DNA of 13,242 nucleotides from contig CALJIH010000235.1 in assembly GCA_937974135.1 (NCBI GenBank), forward strand, positions 1 to 13,242, read 5' to 3'. Shown piece by piece: positions 1 through 7,418 of this stretch. The notes beneath the pieces are model-generated. The model worked only from the letters and a program-made list of their open reading frames with translations, was not told the origin of the DNA and did no database searches. Source of the DNA: an uncultured Cocleimonas sp. GTDB taxonomy: Bacteria; Pseudomonadota; Gammaproteobacteria; Thiotrichales; Thiotrichaceae. The stretch's first letter is position 1. Each line of letters opens with the position of its first letter. A program made the position numbers and the translations under genes.

Positions 1-23
1 CTATCCAGTTGAGCTACAGGCGC
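1..23 (-). tRNA. tRNA, probably Arg, 5' end only
   Basis: Read on the minus strand this is the 5' third of a tRNA: acceptor strand GCGCCTG, then TA, the D-stem GCTC and a D-loop AACTGGATAG. The window edge cuts it before the anticodon, so the isoacceptor cannot be read. The start is very like the gammaproteobacterial tRNA-Arg found in argX-type clusters, and its position 40 bases downstream of tRNA-Pro fits such a cluster. Identity is inferred from that likeness; the tRNA fragment itself is seen directly. Confidence 0.7.
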
Positions 24-63
24 AAATCAAGAACTACCCATTTACATTGAAACTTTCTTAAAT

Positions 64-140
64 TGGTCGGGGTAGAGAGATTCGAACTCCCGACATCCTG
101 CACCCAAAGCAGGCGCGCTACCAGACTGCGCTATACCCCG
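64..140 (-). tRNA. tRNA-Pro (anticodon TGG)
   Basis: A complete 77-base tRNA on the minus strand. The acceptor strands CGGGGTA and TACCCCG pair. The anticodon stem CCTGC/GCAGG encloses the loop TTTGGGT, giving anticodon TGG. The T-arm carries TTCGAAT, and a 3' CCA is encoded (TGG at 64-66 on the plus strand). This is the tRNA that reads CCN proline codons, mainly CCA and CCG. It is the first gene of a leftward tRNA operon that continues into the partial tRNA at the window edge. A strong promoter lies about 42 bases upstream of it. Confidence 0.97.
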
Positions 141-189
141 ACACCACTACTTAAGATAGCATCGTTCCACCTTTTACGGCAGAGCGCGA

Positions 190-218
190 ATAATACGCAT
201 CAATCATATTTCCGTCAA
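190..218 (-). promoter_or_regulatory. sigma-70 promoter of the tRNA operon
   Basis: On the minus strand, TTGACG (213-218) is followed by exactly 17 bases and TATTAT (190-195), a near-consensus -35/-10 pair. Just downstream is a GC-rich stretch CGCGCTCTG. Such a discriminator is typical of stable-RNA promoters under stringent (ppGpp) control, so growth-rate regulation is inferred. Transcription should start near 182-184 and run into tRNA-Pro. Confidence 0.75.
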
Positions 219-331
219 GCCTTGATAAGCGAGATATGACTACTTATTTCTATTGTCGAACATGAGCTTTGCATGAGAAAATAATACGTTAGCTTTTAAA
301 CATTACAGAATAAGCAAAAGAGCAAATTAAA

Positions 332-372
332 CACTGAAAAAGACACCCCCCTACTTTTTGATGCTTTTTCAG
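332..372. repeat. dispersed intergenic repeat, copy A
   Basis: The core GACACCCCCCTACTTTT lies at 342-358 within a 24-base stretch (337-360) that recurs identically in copy B at 1575-1598. In this copy the core sits inside a hairpin: CTGAAAAAG (334-342) pairs with CTTTTTCAG (364-372) around a 21-base loop. It lies 36 bases upstream of the tgt start, probably in its promoter or leader. Related copies occur at 1575, 3337, 8359 and 12679, all in the same orientation. Confidence 0.75.
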
Positions 373-393
373 AGTGATGTAAATTTAAATCAA

Positions 394-400
394 AGAAAGG
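394..400 (+). promoter_or_regulatory. ribosome binding site of tgt
   Basis: AGAAAGG lies 7 bases before the GTG at 408. The in-frame ATG at 423 has no such site, so this decides for the GTG start of tgt. Confidence 0.6.
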
Positions 401-407
401 CTCATTA

Positions 408-1547
408 GTGAAACCAAATAATATGCAATACACCTTACTTCATACAGACAAATCAACAGACAACTTAGCGCGACGTGGTGAAGTAAGTTTTCCAAGAGGC
501 ACCATTCAAACACCAACGTTTATGCCTGTTGGAACATACGGCACAGTCAAATCCATGAAACCTGAGGAAATCGAAGGCTTGGGTGCAGAAATTATTCTGG
601 GGAATACGTTTCACCTAATGTTAAGACCTGGAACAGAGATCATCAAACAACACGGTGATTTACACGATTTTATGAATTGGAAAAAACCCATTTTGACAGA
701 CTCAGGTGGGTTTCAAGTTTTTTCACTTGCAAAAATGCGCAAAATCACAGAAGAAGGTGTACATTTTCGCTCACCAGTAAATGGCGATAAAGTGTTATTA
801 TCGCCTGAAGTTTCGATGCAGATCCAGCGCGATTTAGGCTCGGATATTGTAATGATTTTTGATGAATGCACACCTTATCCAGCAGGTATTACAGAAGCAC
901 GCGAATCAATGGAGTTATCATTACGCTGGGCTAAACGCAGTAAAATTGAACATGGAGATAGTCAATCTGCACTATTCGGAATCGTACAAGGTGGCATGCA
1001 TGGAGAACTCCGAGAGATCTCTGCGGCAGGGTTGATCGACATTGGTTTTGATGGCTATGCAGTAGGTGGTCTTTCGGTAGGAGAACCAAAAGATGAACGC
1101 GATCATGTATTAGAAGTAACCACACCACTTCTACCTGCAGACAAACCTCGTTATCTTATGGGAGTAGGCAAACCAGAAGATATTGTCGAATCAGTAAAAC
1201 GCGGCATCGATATGTTTGATTGTGTGATACCCACTAGAAACGCACGCAATGGGTTTTTATTTACGCGATTCGGTGAATTAAAACTGCGTAATAGCAAACA
1301 TCAAAATGACACCAATCCGATTGATTCGCAATGCGGATGCTATACCTGTCAACATTATTCACGGTCTTATTTACGTCATCTCGATAAGTGTAAAGAAATG
1401 CTAGGTGCGCATTTAAATACGATTCACAATTTGTATTACTATCAAGAGCTAATGCGAGGCATTCGTGAGGCGATTGAGAATGATCGTTATGACGAATTTG
1501 TCACTGAGTTTTATGCTTTACGTGAAAACAAAGATGGTGAGATTTAG
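408..1547 (+). CDS. tgt: queuine/preQ1 tRNA-guanine transglycosylase
   Basis: This enzyme swaps guanine 34 in the wobble position of tRNA Asp, Asn, His and Tyr for the queuosine precursor preQ1, in the cytosol. The 379 residues match the usual family length. Visible landmarks are DSGGFQV (98-104), GIVQGG (191-196), the nucleophile Asp271 in FDCVIPTRNARNG (270-282), and the zinc ligands Cys309, Cys311, Cys314 and His340. The GTG start at 408 is supported by AGAAAGG 7 bases upstream; an ATG at 423 would align better with the short E. coli N-terminus but lacks a ribosome site. The gene stands alone. Neither queA upstream nor yajC-secDF downstream, the common gammaproteobacterial neighbours, is present. 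It ends in a strong hairpin terminator and is bracketed by two copies of the same short repeat. Confidence 0.97.
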   Translation: MKPNNMQYTLLHTDKSTDNLARRGEVSFPRGTIQTPTFMPVGTYGTVKSMKPEEIEGLGAEIILGNTFHLMLRPGTEIIKQHGDLHDFMNWKKPILTDSGGFQVFSLAKMRKITEEGVHFRSPVNGDKVLLSPEVSMQIQRDLGSDIVMIFDECTPYPAGITEARESMELSLRWAKRSKIEHGDSQSALFGIVQGGMHGELREISAAGLIDIGFDGYAVGGLSVGEPKDERDHVLEVTTPLLPADKPRYLMGVGKPEDIVESVKRGIDMFDCVIPTRNARNGFLFTRFGELKLRNSKHQNDTNPIDSQCGCYTCQHYSRSYLRHLDKCKEMLGAHLNTIHNLYYYQELMRGIREAIENDRYDEFVTEFYALRENKDGEI

Positions 1548-1572
1548 CCATTTTTTAAACGTTTTACTACTT

Positions 1573-1598
1573 AAAAAAAGACACCCCCCTACTTTTTG
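1573..1598. repeat. dispersed intergenic repeat, copy B
   Basis: The 24 bases 1575-1598 are identical to 337-360 (copy A), including the run of six C and the flanking A5 and T5 tracts. It lies 27 bases after the tgt stop and before the terminator, so tgt is flanked by two direct copies. The flanking hairpin of copy A is not conserved here. Confidence 0.75.
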
Positions 1599-1621
1599 GC
1601 AGTTTTGCAATCTTCACTCAC

Positions 1622-1650
1622 AAAAAAGCCGCATCAAATGCGGCTTTTTT
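1622..1650. terminator. bidirectional rho-independent terminator
   Basis: A perfect 13-base inverted repeat, AAAAAAGCCGCAT / ATGCGGCTTTTTT, with a CAA loop. The G/C-rich stem core is flanked by A6 and T6 on either side, so it can end transcription both from tgt (+) and from the convergent gene ending at 1675 (-). Confidence 0.93.
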
Positions 1651-1674
1651 AATAAGTGTATTAAAACAGTCTAA

Positions 1675-3081
1675 TTATATTCCAGTCTTAACACCTAGCT
1701 TGTCTAATACATCAATCGTAATACCACCAGTCGCTAAACCGTTATCTTTCTGGTATTTCTCAATCGCAGACATAGTACCTTTACCAACCGCACCATCGAT
1801 TGGGCCATTGTAAACACCGTTGTCTTTCAGCGCTTGCTGGATTCGCTTATTAATATCAGGACCCATGTTTGTTCTACATAGAATCGGACGCCACTCTAAA
1901 CGCTCAGGCGCAACTTTAACTCGCTTTTCAACCGCACTGTATTCAGCTTGAACTAGTTGACGAATTTCTTTTGCTGGCTCTGCAACGTTTTTAACTTTGA
2001 TTAACTTAGCTACAGGTGGAACTTTGTTCTCTTCAACAGTAGCAGGTGAATCAACAACAAGCTTCTTCAACTTTTCAAATTTAGCTGGAATCTCTTTCAA
2101 ACAGATCTGATTACCTGTGTAAGTACCACCGTTTGAAGCAGAGCCTGCAGTCCATGTGAAACTTGCATCAGCTACTTTGTTTGTTACTTTAACTGTTTTG
2201 TATTCAGCAGGAATCTTAACCTTATCAATAGTTGCATCACTAACAAGTTTGTTAACCTTAACTGCTCTTGTTTCTTCAGGCACTTGAACTAAATCAATGG
2301 CAGACGCAGCTTTCAAAACTTTCTTAGAAACAGTTTTATATACAGCAGGCACTTGAACTAAACACATGATCTCGCCAGTGGAATAATCAATTTTTTGTAT
2401 TGGACCTTCACCTTTTTTCCAAACGGCCTTTGCAGGTTCAACTTCAATTCGCTCTTCGATTGTTTCGTATTCAGCAGGGCGATAAACTTTCTTTTGACTT
2501 GCTTGAACAACGACAACTGTTTCTTCAGTTTCTTCAAACTGAGCAGGTGCAATTTTAATTTCTTCAGATTCTTCTTTTACGAGAACTTCTTTAGTTGTTT
2601 CTTCATACTTAGCAGGGTTGAAATACTCTCTGTAACATGCACCAACTGCAGCTCCTTCAAGACTAACACCATTAGTCTTTGCACCAGCTAATAGTGCTGG
2701 ACTTGCAGGTATTCCTTTATTCCCAAGATCTGTTACCCAAACAGTACTTGCTTTAGAAACTTCAACTTCTTCGATTTCTTCACGGAACTTAGTAGGTACT
2801 ACTTTAATTTCTGTAAAGGCTTCCTTTTCCACAACTGACGTTTCAGCCGTATCGAACACTGCTTCAGTTACAGATACTTTTTCTGAAACTGGCTTTACTA
2901 ATAACTGTTCAGTTTTTGTTTCCCACTGTGCAGGAACAATCACTTTTGCGTAACACTCACCTGGCTTAGCATCAGGTAGTACATCTGTCGCATCAATTCT
3001 ATCGTGAGACGCAGCCATCGCATGAGAAGCTGGTAGCATTACAGCTAACACAGCTACTGAGGCAAAATTCTTAATTAACAT
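1675..3081 (-). CDS. secreted repeat protein with peptidoglycan-binding domain
   Basis: A 468-residue exported protein of unknown function. Residues 1-23 form a signal peptide (Lys4, a hydrophobic core, then Ala-Met-Ala), so it should act in the periplasm or at the envelope. Residues 43-397 consist of four modules. Each starts at a Cys (43, 149, 240, 327) and ends at a Trp 70-72 residues later (115, 221, 310, 397). Each contains three strand-like units of about 23 residues of the type PAxY-E/K-T-x-V. A fifth Cys (402) precedes a C-terminal PG_binding_1-like domain (about 406-464) with INKRIQQALKDNG and the DGAVGKGTMSAI motif. CAGGAG 6 bases before the ATG supports the start. It is a single gene with a long leader and the shared terminator at 1622-1650. 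The cell-wall anchoring role is inferred from the domain; the repeats I do not recognise as a named family. Confidence 0.85.
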   Translation of the reverse strand: MLIKNFASVAVLAVMLPASHAMAASHDRIDATDVLPDAKPGECYAKVIVPAQWETKTEQLLVKPVSEKVSVTEAVFDTAETSVVEKEAFTEIKVVPTKFREEIEEVEVSKASTVWVTDLGNKGIPASPALLAGAKTNGVSLEGAAVGACYREYFNPAKYEETTKEVLVKEESEEIKIAPAQFEETEETVVVVQASQKKVYRPAEYETIEERIEVEPAKAVWKKGEGPIQKIDYSTGEIMCLVQVPAVYKTVSKKVLKAASAIDLVQVPEETRAVKVNKLVSDATIDKVKIPAEYKTVKVTNKVADASFTWTAGSASNGGTYTGNQICLKEIPAKFEKLKKLVVDSPATVEENKVPPVAKLIKVKNVAEPAKEIRQLVQAEYSAVEKRVKVAPERLEWRPILCRTNMGPDINKRIQQALKDNGVYNGPIDGAVGKGTMSAIEKYQKDNGLATGGITIDVLDKLGVKTGI

Positions 3082-3403
3082 TTTAAACTCCTGTAAAATT
3101 CATCTTTAAATTCATATTTGCTTTACACGTCATTCTTATTGTTTAGCCCACGAATCTGAATTCGAGCTGAATAACCGACGTTGCAAGGATAATCCATTCA
3201 TACCAAATGAGCAACCGTCTATCTGTTGCGGGCTATTGATCATTTTTATAATTTTAACCAATTAATGAAATTTAATTGATTATTTTAAGTCATTCAATTT
3301 AGCTATTTAGTTCAAAAGAATCTAGCAAAAAATACCAAAAAGAGACACCCTATCTGTTTCAGACGTTTTTAATTTCAAAAATATTGCACTTATTTTATTT
3401 TGA
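3082..3403. other. 322-base gap: leader of the repeat-protein gene plus repeat copy C
   Basis: I see no gene here. The half nearest 3081 should be the promoter and leader of the leftward repeat-protein gene. It holds the ribosome site CAGGAG (3088-3093) and small inverted repeats CGAAT/ATTCG (3151-3164) and GTTGC/GCAAC/GTTGC (3180-3184, 3211-3215, 3225-3229). No promoter pair there is convincing. The half nearest 3403 is very AT-rich and contains repeat copy C just after the permease stop. Confidence 0.6.
3337..3381. repeat. dispersed intergenic repeat, copy C (diverged)
   Basis: It begins AAAAAGAGACACCCTAT, a shortened version of the repeat core. It is followed at 3363-3381 by ACGTTTTT-AATTTC-AAAAA, which matches the second hairpin segment seen in copies D and E. 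It lies just downstream of the permease gene, which ends at 3404, and could help end its transcript. Confidence 0.55.
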
Positions 3404-5887
3404 TTATCTAAATAGACTTATTGGAGTAATTGATAACAAACCTCTGACATTTATGTAACCAGCAATGCTTACCAGTAACGCACCCAAGAAAGTGCCTATT
3501 ACAATTAACATCAAGTTAATTGCAGGGGTTAAATTAAACAATGTATACGCGGCAACATTTGCAGCTGTTATTGCCAAGACACCTGCCAAGAAACCCGCTA
3601 ATCCTCCCACTAGTGCAAACTCCAGTAAAAGATTTTGACGCAGTAAAGATCGACTCGCACCTAGGGATTTATAAATCGCAATCTCTTTTCTGCGCAATGC
3701 CTTTTGAGACTGCAGTGCTGAAAATAGCACAACCACACCTGCCACCAAGGTAAACAAGAATATTGCTTGGACTGCAAAAGCGGCTTTATTAATCAAACTT
3801 CTAACCTGCATTAAAATTGCACTTATATCAATATCAGTTACGCTAGGGAAATTTTTGATTAACTTTGTGAGCGTCTCACTATTTCCTTCAGGCAAGTGAA
3901 GGCTAGTGATTAACGTTTTTGGATATCCATCAAACACTGTAGGTGCTGCTAATACATAGAAGTTTGGTTTCATACTATCCCACTGAACAGCACGAATACT
4001 GGTGACAGTTTCACTTAACTTTTTTCCAGCAATATCAAACGTCATTACATCCCCAATTTTGATGCCTAAGTTTTGAGCAATATCAACTTCTATTGAAAAC
4101 CCATTCTCCTCATCAATTTTGAACCATTCCCCTTGCTTAATAATATTACCTTCCGGAATTTCAGTACTGGACGATAAATTAAATTCGCGAATCAATAGTC
4201 GCTGAGCATATTGATTTTCTGCATAAGCTTGATCTCCTGGCGAAACGGGTTTGTTATTTAGCTCGACCAAACGTCCTCTGATCATTGGATAAATAGGTGT
4301 AGTGATATTATCTTTTGCTAATAATTCTGTAATTGGCTCAACATCTTGAGGTTGAATATTAATTAGGAAATGATTGGGTGCATCCTCAGGCAAACTCGCT
4401 TGCCAACGGTTGATTAAATCACTTCGTAAACTCGTTAATAACAGTAGGCTGAACAAACCTACACCAAACACCACAATCATTAATGACATTCGGCGATTTA
4501 CTTTTGGTAGTCGCCAACGCTCACCGAATTTTCTAACAAGTTTCAACATTAATACCGCAACTATCCAAATCACGAATAATGAAATCGATACTGCAGCCAA
4601 TAAATAGGCGCTTAACTTTAGGTCCGAGGTTTGCAACCACATCAAAGCAAATACGGCGATAGTCAAACTTAAAAATGAAAAAAGTAATGGCGTTTTAGAA
4701 GCCTGACTTGATCTTTGTAATATCTGAATAGGTGCAGTTTTTATCAGCTGTAATAATTGCGGTGCTGAAAAACCCAAAGCCATGATTAAAGAGGTAGCCA
4801 ACCCAATAAAAACGGGTAAAAAGCCTGCTGGAGGTAAATCTTGCCCAACGAAGTCTTGTAAATATCCTGCCAAATAGAATTGAATAAAATACCCAATAAT
4901 TGCACCAACAATACCCGCAATTATTGCCACCGACACCAAAGCACCTAAATAACGACTGAGTATTTGCTTACGCGATGCGCCCATCGTTTTCAAAACTGCA
5001 ACTGATGAGATCTCATGCCGAGTTAAACTGTAACTACTTAATGCAATACCAGCACCAGCCAAAATTACAGCTAATAATGAAGCCATCTTCAAAAAACGCT
5101 GACCTCTTTGCAAAGCTTGCTGCACTGCAGGCAAGCCATCATCTAATGTTCGAACCCGCTCATGTTGTTGAAGTTTGGGTTTTAACCATCCTGTAAATGA
5201 TTTAACTGTTGTCTCTTCACCGGCAAATAAATAACTGTAACTAGCACGACTACCTTCAGTAAGTAATCCAGTTGCAGTTAATTGTTCCAAGGGCAAAAGC
5301 ATTTTAGGTGCAAATTGAAATGAATTACTTGCCTGATCAGGCATTTTACGAATAATTTTAGCCAGTGTGATTTGAGACTTTCCTAAGCGCGCTTGCTCAC
5401 CAGATTTAGCCTCTAACGCTACGAATAAACGTTCATCGGCCAATACTTCATTGTTCTGCAAGCTATCCATACGAGTCGTTTCAATATCACCCATTCTTTC
5501 GATACTGGTTTCGACTTTACCTAATAACGGATAATCTTTTGACACAGCTTTTATCTGTGCCAATTGAAACTTTTCACCTTTTGAAATCATGCTTGGGAAG
5601 CTGATTACTTCGGCAGACGACAAACCGCGTTGCGTTGCCTCTGTTAAATAAAGCTTATTAATAGGCCTGCTTGAAACGATAACGAGATCACCACCCAGTA
5701 TTTGAATAGCTTGAGAATTCATTGCTCTATCAGCACGTTCTGTAAAAAATCCAACCGAAGTAACTGCGACTACCGCCACTAATAACGCCAAAAACAACAA
5801 ACGCATTTCGGCCAAACGCCAAAAATGTTTTATTTCTTTGAATAGCTTAATAAAAAGAGACATATCAGGACGCGATCTTAGATTCAT
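3404..5887 (-). CDS. ybbP: large FtsX-family ABC transporter permease, YbbP type
   Basis: The inner-membrane permease partner of the ATPase encoded just upstream. The 827 residues have the YbbP layout. One N-terminal membrane segment (about 29-48) is followed by a periplasmic region (about 49-260) and a first FtsX core with segments near 268-286, 314-336 and 350-376. There are further segments near 399-450 and 468-486, a second periplasmic region (about 490-700), and a C-terminal FtsX core to the end. Both cores carry the coupling-helix motif, LKTMGASRKQIL and YKSLGASRSLLRQ. This start overlaps ybbA by 23 bases, with AAAGAG upstream. A second ATG at 5863, right after the ybbA stop, is possible. 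The two genes are surely co-transcribed. The substrate is unknown; a lipid or lipoprotein-related role is often suggested from the tesA neighbourhood. Confidence 0.9.
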   Translation of the reverse strand: MNLRSRPDMSLFIKLFKEIKHFWRLAEMRLLFLALLVAVVAVTSVGFFTERADRAMNSQAIQILGGDLVIVSSRPINKLYLTEATQRGLSSAEVISFPSMISKGEKFQLAQIKAVSKDYPLLGKVETSIERMGDIETTRMDSLQNNEVLADERLFVALEAKSGEQARLGKSQITLAKIIRKMPDQASNSFQFAPKMLLPLEQLTATGLLTEGSRASYSYLFAGEETTVKSFTGWLKPKLQQHERVRTLDDGLPAVQQALQRGQRFLKMASLLAVILAGAGIALSSYSLTRHEISSVAVLKTMGASRKQILSRYLGALVSVAIIAGIVGAIIGYFIQFYLAGYLQDFVGQDLPPAGFLPVFIGLATSLIMALGFSAPQLLQLIKTAPIQILQRSSQASKTPLLFSFLSLTIAVFALMWLQTSDLKLSAYLLAAVSISLFVIWIVAVLMLKLVRKFGERWRLPKVNRRMSLMIVVFGVGLFSLLLLTSLRSDLINRWQASLPEDAPNHFLINIQPQDVEPITELLAKDNITTPIYPMIRGRLVELNNKPVSPGDQAYAENQYAQRLLIREFNLSSSTEIPEGNIIKQGEWFKIDEENGFSIEVDIAQNLGIKIGDVMTFDIAGKKLSETVTSIRAVQWDSMKPNFYVLAAPTVFDGYPKTLITSLHLPEGNSETLTKLIKNFPSVTDIDISAILMQVRSLINKAAFAVQAIFLFTLVAGVVVLFSALQSQKALRRKEIAIYKSLGASRSLLRQNLLLEFALVGGLAGFLAGVLAITAANVAAYTLFNLTPAINLMLIVIGTFLGALLVSIAGYINVRGLLSITPISLFR

Positions 5888-6620
5888 TCATACTCTTTCG
5901 AGCATTCATTATCTGTCCCGCATCAATTCGATAATGCGTTTGACACCTATCAGCCAAGGCATCGTCATGAGTGACTAATACCAAGGTCGTATTGTTTTGT
6001 TGCTGCATTGAAAACAATAATTCAATAATTTCATTTCCGGTATTGCTATCTAAATTCCCCGTTGGTTCATCTGCAAATAAAATTATGGGGTTTGAAACAA
6101 ATGCTCTTGCTAATGCAACTCTTTGTTGCTCTCCACCTGATAACTGAGTCGGTAGATGAGCCATACGATGCTCCAGTCCTACCTCTTTCAGAGCATCTTC
6201 CGCGCGCGCTCGTATGTCATTATTTTTAAGGGACAAATTACCATCCAATTCAAGTGGCAGCATGACATTTTCAAGTGCCGTTAAATTATCCATAAGATGA
6301 AAAGATTGAAAAACAAAACCCACTTTTCCTAATCGTAAAGCAGCGCGTTGATCTTCATCCAAACTTGATAAGTTTTGATCTAATAAGATTACTTCACCGG
6401 ATGTCGGCACATCCAAACCTGCCAATAATCCGAGTAATGTTGTTTTTCCAGAACCTGAAATTCCAGTGATCGCCACTGACTCTCCTTGGCTCACTTTAAA
6501 CTTGATATCCTGAAGTATCTGTAGCATTTCTTTTGAATTTGCATCTGTAGAACCTTGTTGTGAAACGACTAAACTTTTATTTAAATCTTTTGCTTCAATT
6601 ACGATAGAATTTTTTATCAT
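5865..6620 (-). CDS. ybbA: ABC transporter ATP-binding protein, YbbA/LolD-like
   Basis: The cytoplasmic ATPase of the YbbA-YbbP transporter. The 251 residues contain every nucleotide-binding motif intact: Walker A GISGSGKT (53-60), Q-loop Gln105, signature LSGGEQ (160-165), Walker B LFADEP (181-186) with catalytic Glu185, and switch His218. The type matches the MacB/LolD/FtsE class, which pairs with FtsX-like permeases. It has about 20 residues more than the usual core near the N-terminus (residues 20-33). The gene is first in the operon and its end overlaps the permease start. It is divergent from tesA, the same arrangement as in E. coli, which supports the ybbA rather than lolD assignment. 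Confidence 0.93.
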   Translation of the reverse strand: MIKNSIVIEAKDLNKSLVVSQQGSTDANSKEMLQILQDIKFKVSQGESVAITGISGSGKTTLLGLLAGLDVPTSGEVILLDQNLSSLDEDQRAALRLGKVGFVFQSFHLMDNLTALENVMLPLELDGNLSLKNNDIRARAEDALKEVGLEHRMAHLPTQLSGGEQQRVALARAFVSNPIILFADEPTGNLDSNTGNEIIELLFSMQQQNNTTLVLVTHDDALADRCQTHYRIDAGQIMNARKSMNESKIAS

Positions 6621-6635
6621 TTATACTGTCTACAG

Positions 6636-6665
6636 GTTATAGGGATATTAGGAAGTTCTAATCAA
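6636..6665 (-). promoter_or_regulatory. possible ybbA-ybbP promoter
   Basis: On the minus strand, TTGATT (6660-6665) and TATAAC (6636-6641) are 18 bases apart, placing the start of transcription about 10 bases before the ybbA ATG. The match is moderate and rests on sequence alone. Confidence 0.35.
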
Positions 6666-6731
6666 GTCTAGTAGGTATAAGCTTGATAATACACCTTGTA
6701 ATTTAATCAGAGACTCCTTGGAGTAAAAACT

Positions 6732-7418
6732 ATGGGATTCGTTCCACACCTTTTCAAGAAAACATCAATTTTAATCGGGCTTTTATGCTTGATTATATTT
6801 ACTTCTAACACTTTTGCGAAAACTAATCCTACTACGAAAATATTAGTTTGGGGTGATAGCTTGAGTGCTTCATACCGAATTCCTGTTGAAAAAGGCTGGG
6901 TGAATCTATTACGACAGAAATTAGGTGAAGGCTTTCAAATTATTAACGGAAGTATTAGTGGTGAAACCACACAGGGTGGCTTAAGTCGTTTTTCAAGTGC
7001 TTTAGAAACACACAAACCAGATTTAATCGTTTTAGAGCTGGGTGCGAACGATGGTCTTCGTGGTATCTCACCCAAAGTTACCAAAAAAAATCTAGAGCAA
7101 ATGATTCTTCAATCAAAACAAGCCAAAGCTGATGTGATGCTATTAGGAATGAAAATCCCACCAAATTATGGCCCCATTTATACAGAAAAATTTGAAGCAC
7201 AATTTGCACAGTTAGCAAACGATTATAAATTGCCGTTTATCCCTTTTTTCTTAGAAAAAATCATTCGTGATGCGACGCTATTTAAAGCTGACCGATTACA
7301 CCCTACGGCAGAAGCACAGCCAATAATTTTAGAATCTATTCTCCCTACATTAAAAAAAGCGCTGGGAATCAAAGAAGAGAGCAATATAGAAGAAGAAACA
7401 ATCAAGAATCCAGCTTAA
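6732..7418 (+). CDS. tesA: SGNH-family esterase/thioesterase/lysophospholipase L1
   Basis: A periplasmic hydrolase of the TesA family, acting on acyl-thioesters, lysophospholipids and aryl esters. The 228 residues start with a signal peptide (Lys9-Lys10, a hydrophobic stretch to about 27, cleavage near Ala29). The four SGNH blocks are present: GDSLS with nucleophile Ser43, Gly77 in SISGETT, Asn106 in GANDG, and Asp187/His190 in DRLHP. GGAG 8 bases before the ATG supports the start. It is divergent from ybbA-ybbP, as in other gammaproteobacteria. The acidic tail EESNIEEETIKNPA extends past the usual family end. Its last 17 bases overlap the convergent pseudouridine synthase gene, leaving no room for a terminator. 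Confidence 0.95.
   Translation: MGFVPHLFKKTSILIGLLCLIIFTSNTFAKTNPTTKILVWGDSLSASYRIPVEKGWVNLLRQKLGEGFQIINGSISGETTQGGLSRFSSALETHKPDLIVLELGANDGLRGISPKVTKKNLEQMILQSKQAKADVMLLGMKIPPNYGPIYTEKFEAQFAQLANDYKLPFIPFFLEKIIRDATLFKADRLHPTAEAQPIILESILPTLKKALGIKEESNIEEETIKNPA

Noticed and set aside
1465..1674. Plus-strand open frame of 69 codons across the tgt end and the terminator
   Set aside because: It overlaps tgt in another frame, runs through repeat B and the hairpin terminator, and has no ribosome site.
2395..2691. Plus-strand open frame of 98 codons inside the repeat-protein gene
   Set aside because: It is a low-complexity Phe/Ser/Cys-rich antisense shadow of the repetitive coding sequence on the other strand.
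3404..6620. The ABC pair as lolCDE lipoprotein export or macB
   Set aside because: The permease is a single 827-residue protein with duplicated FtsX cores, and tesA is divergent. Both fit YbbA-YbbP better than LolCDE or the fused MacB.
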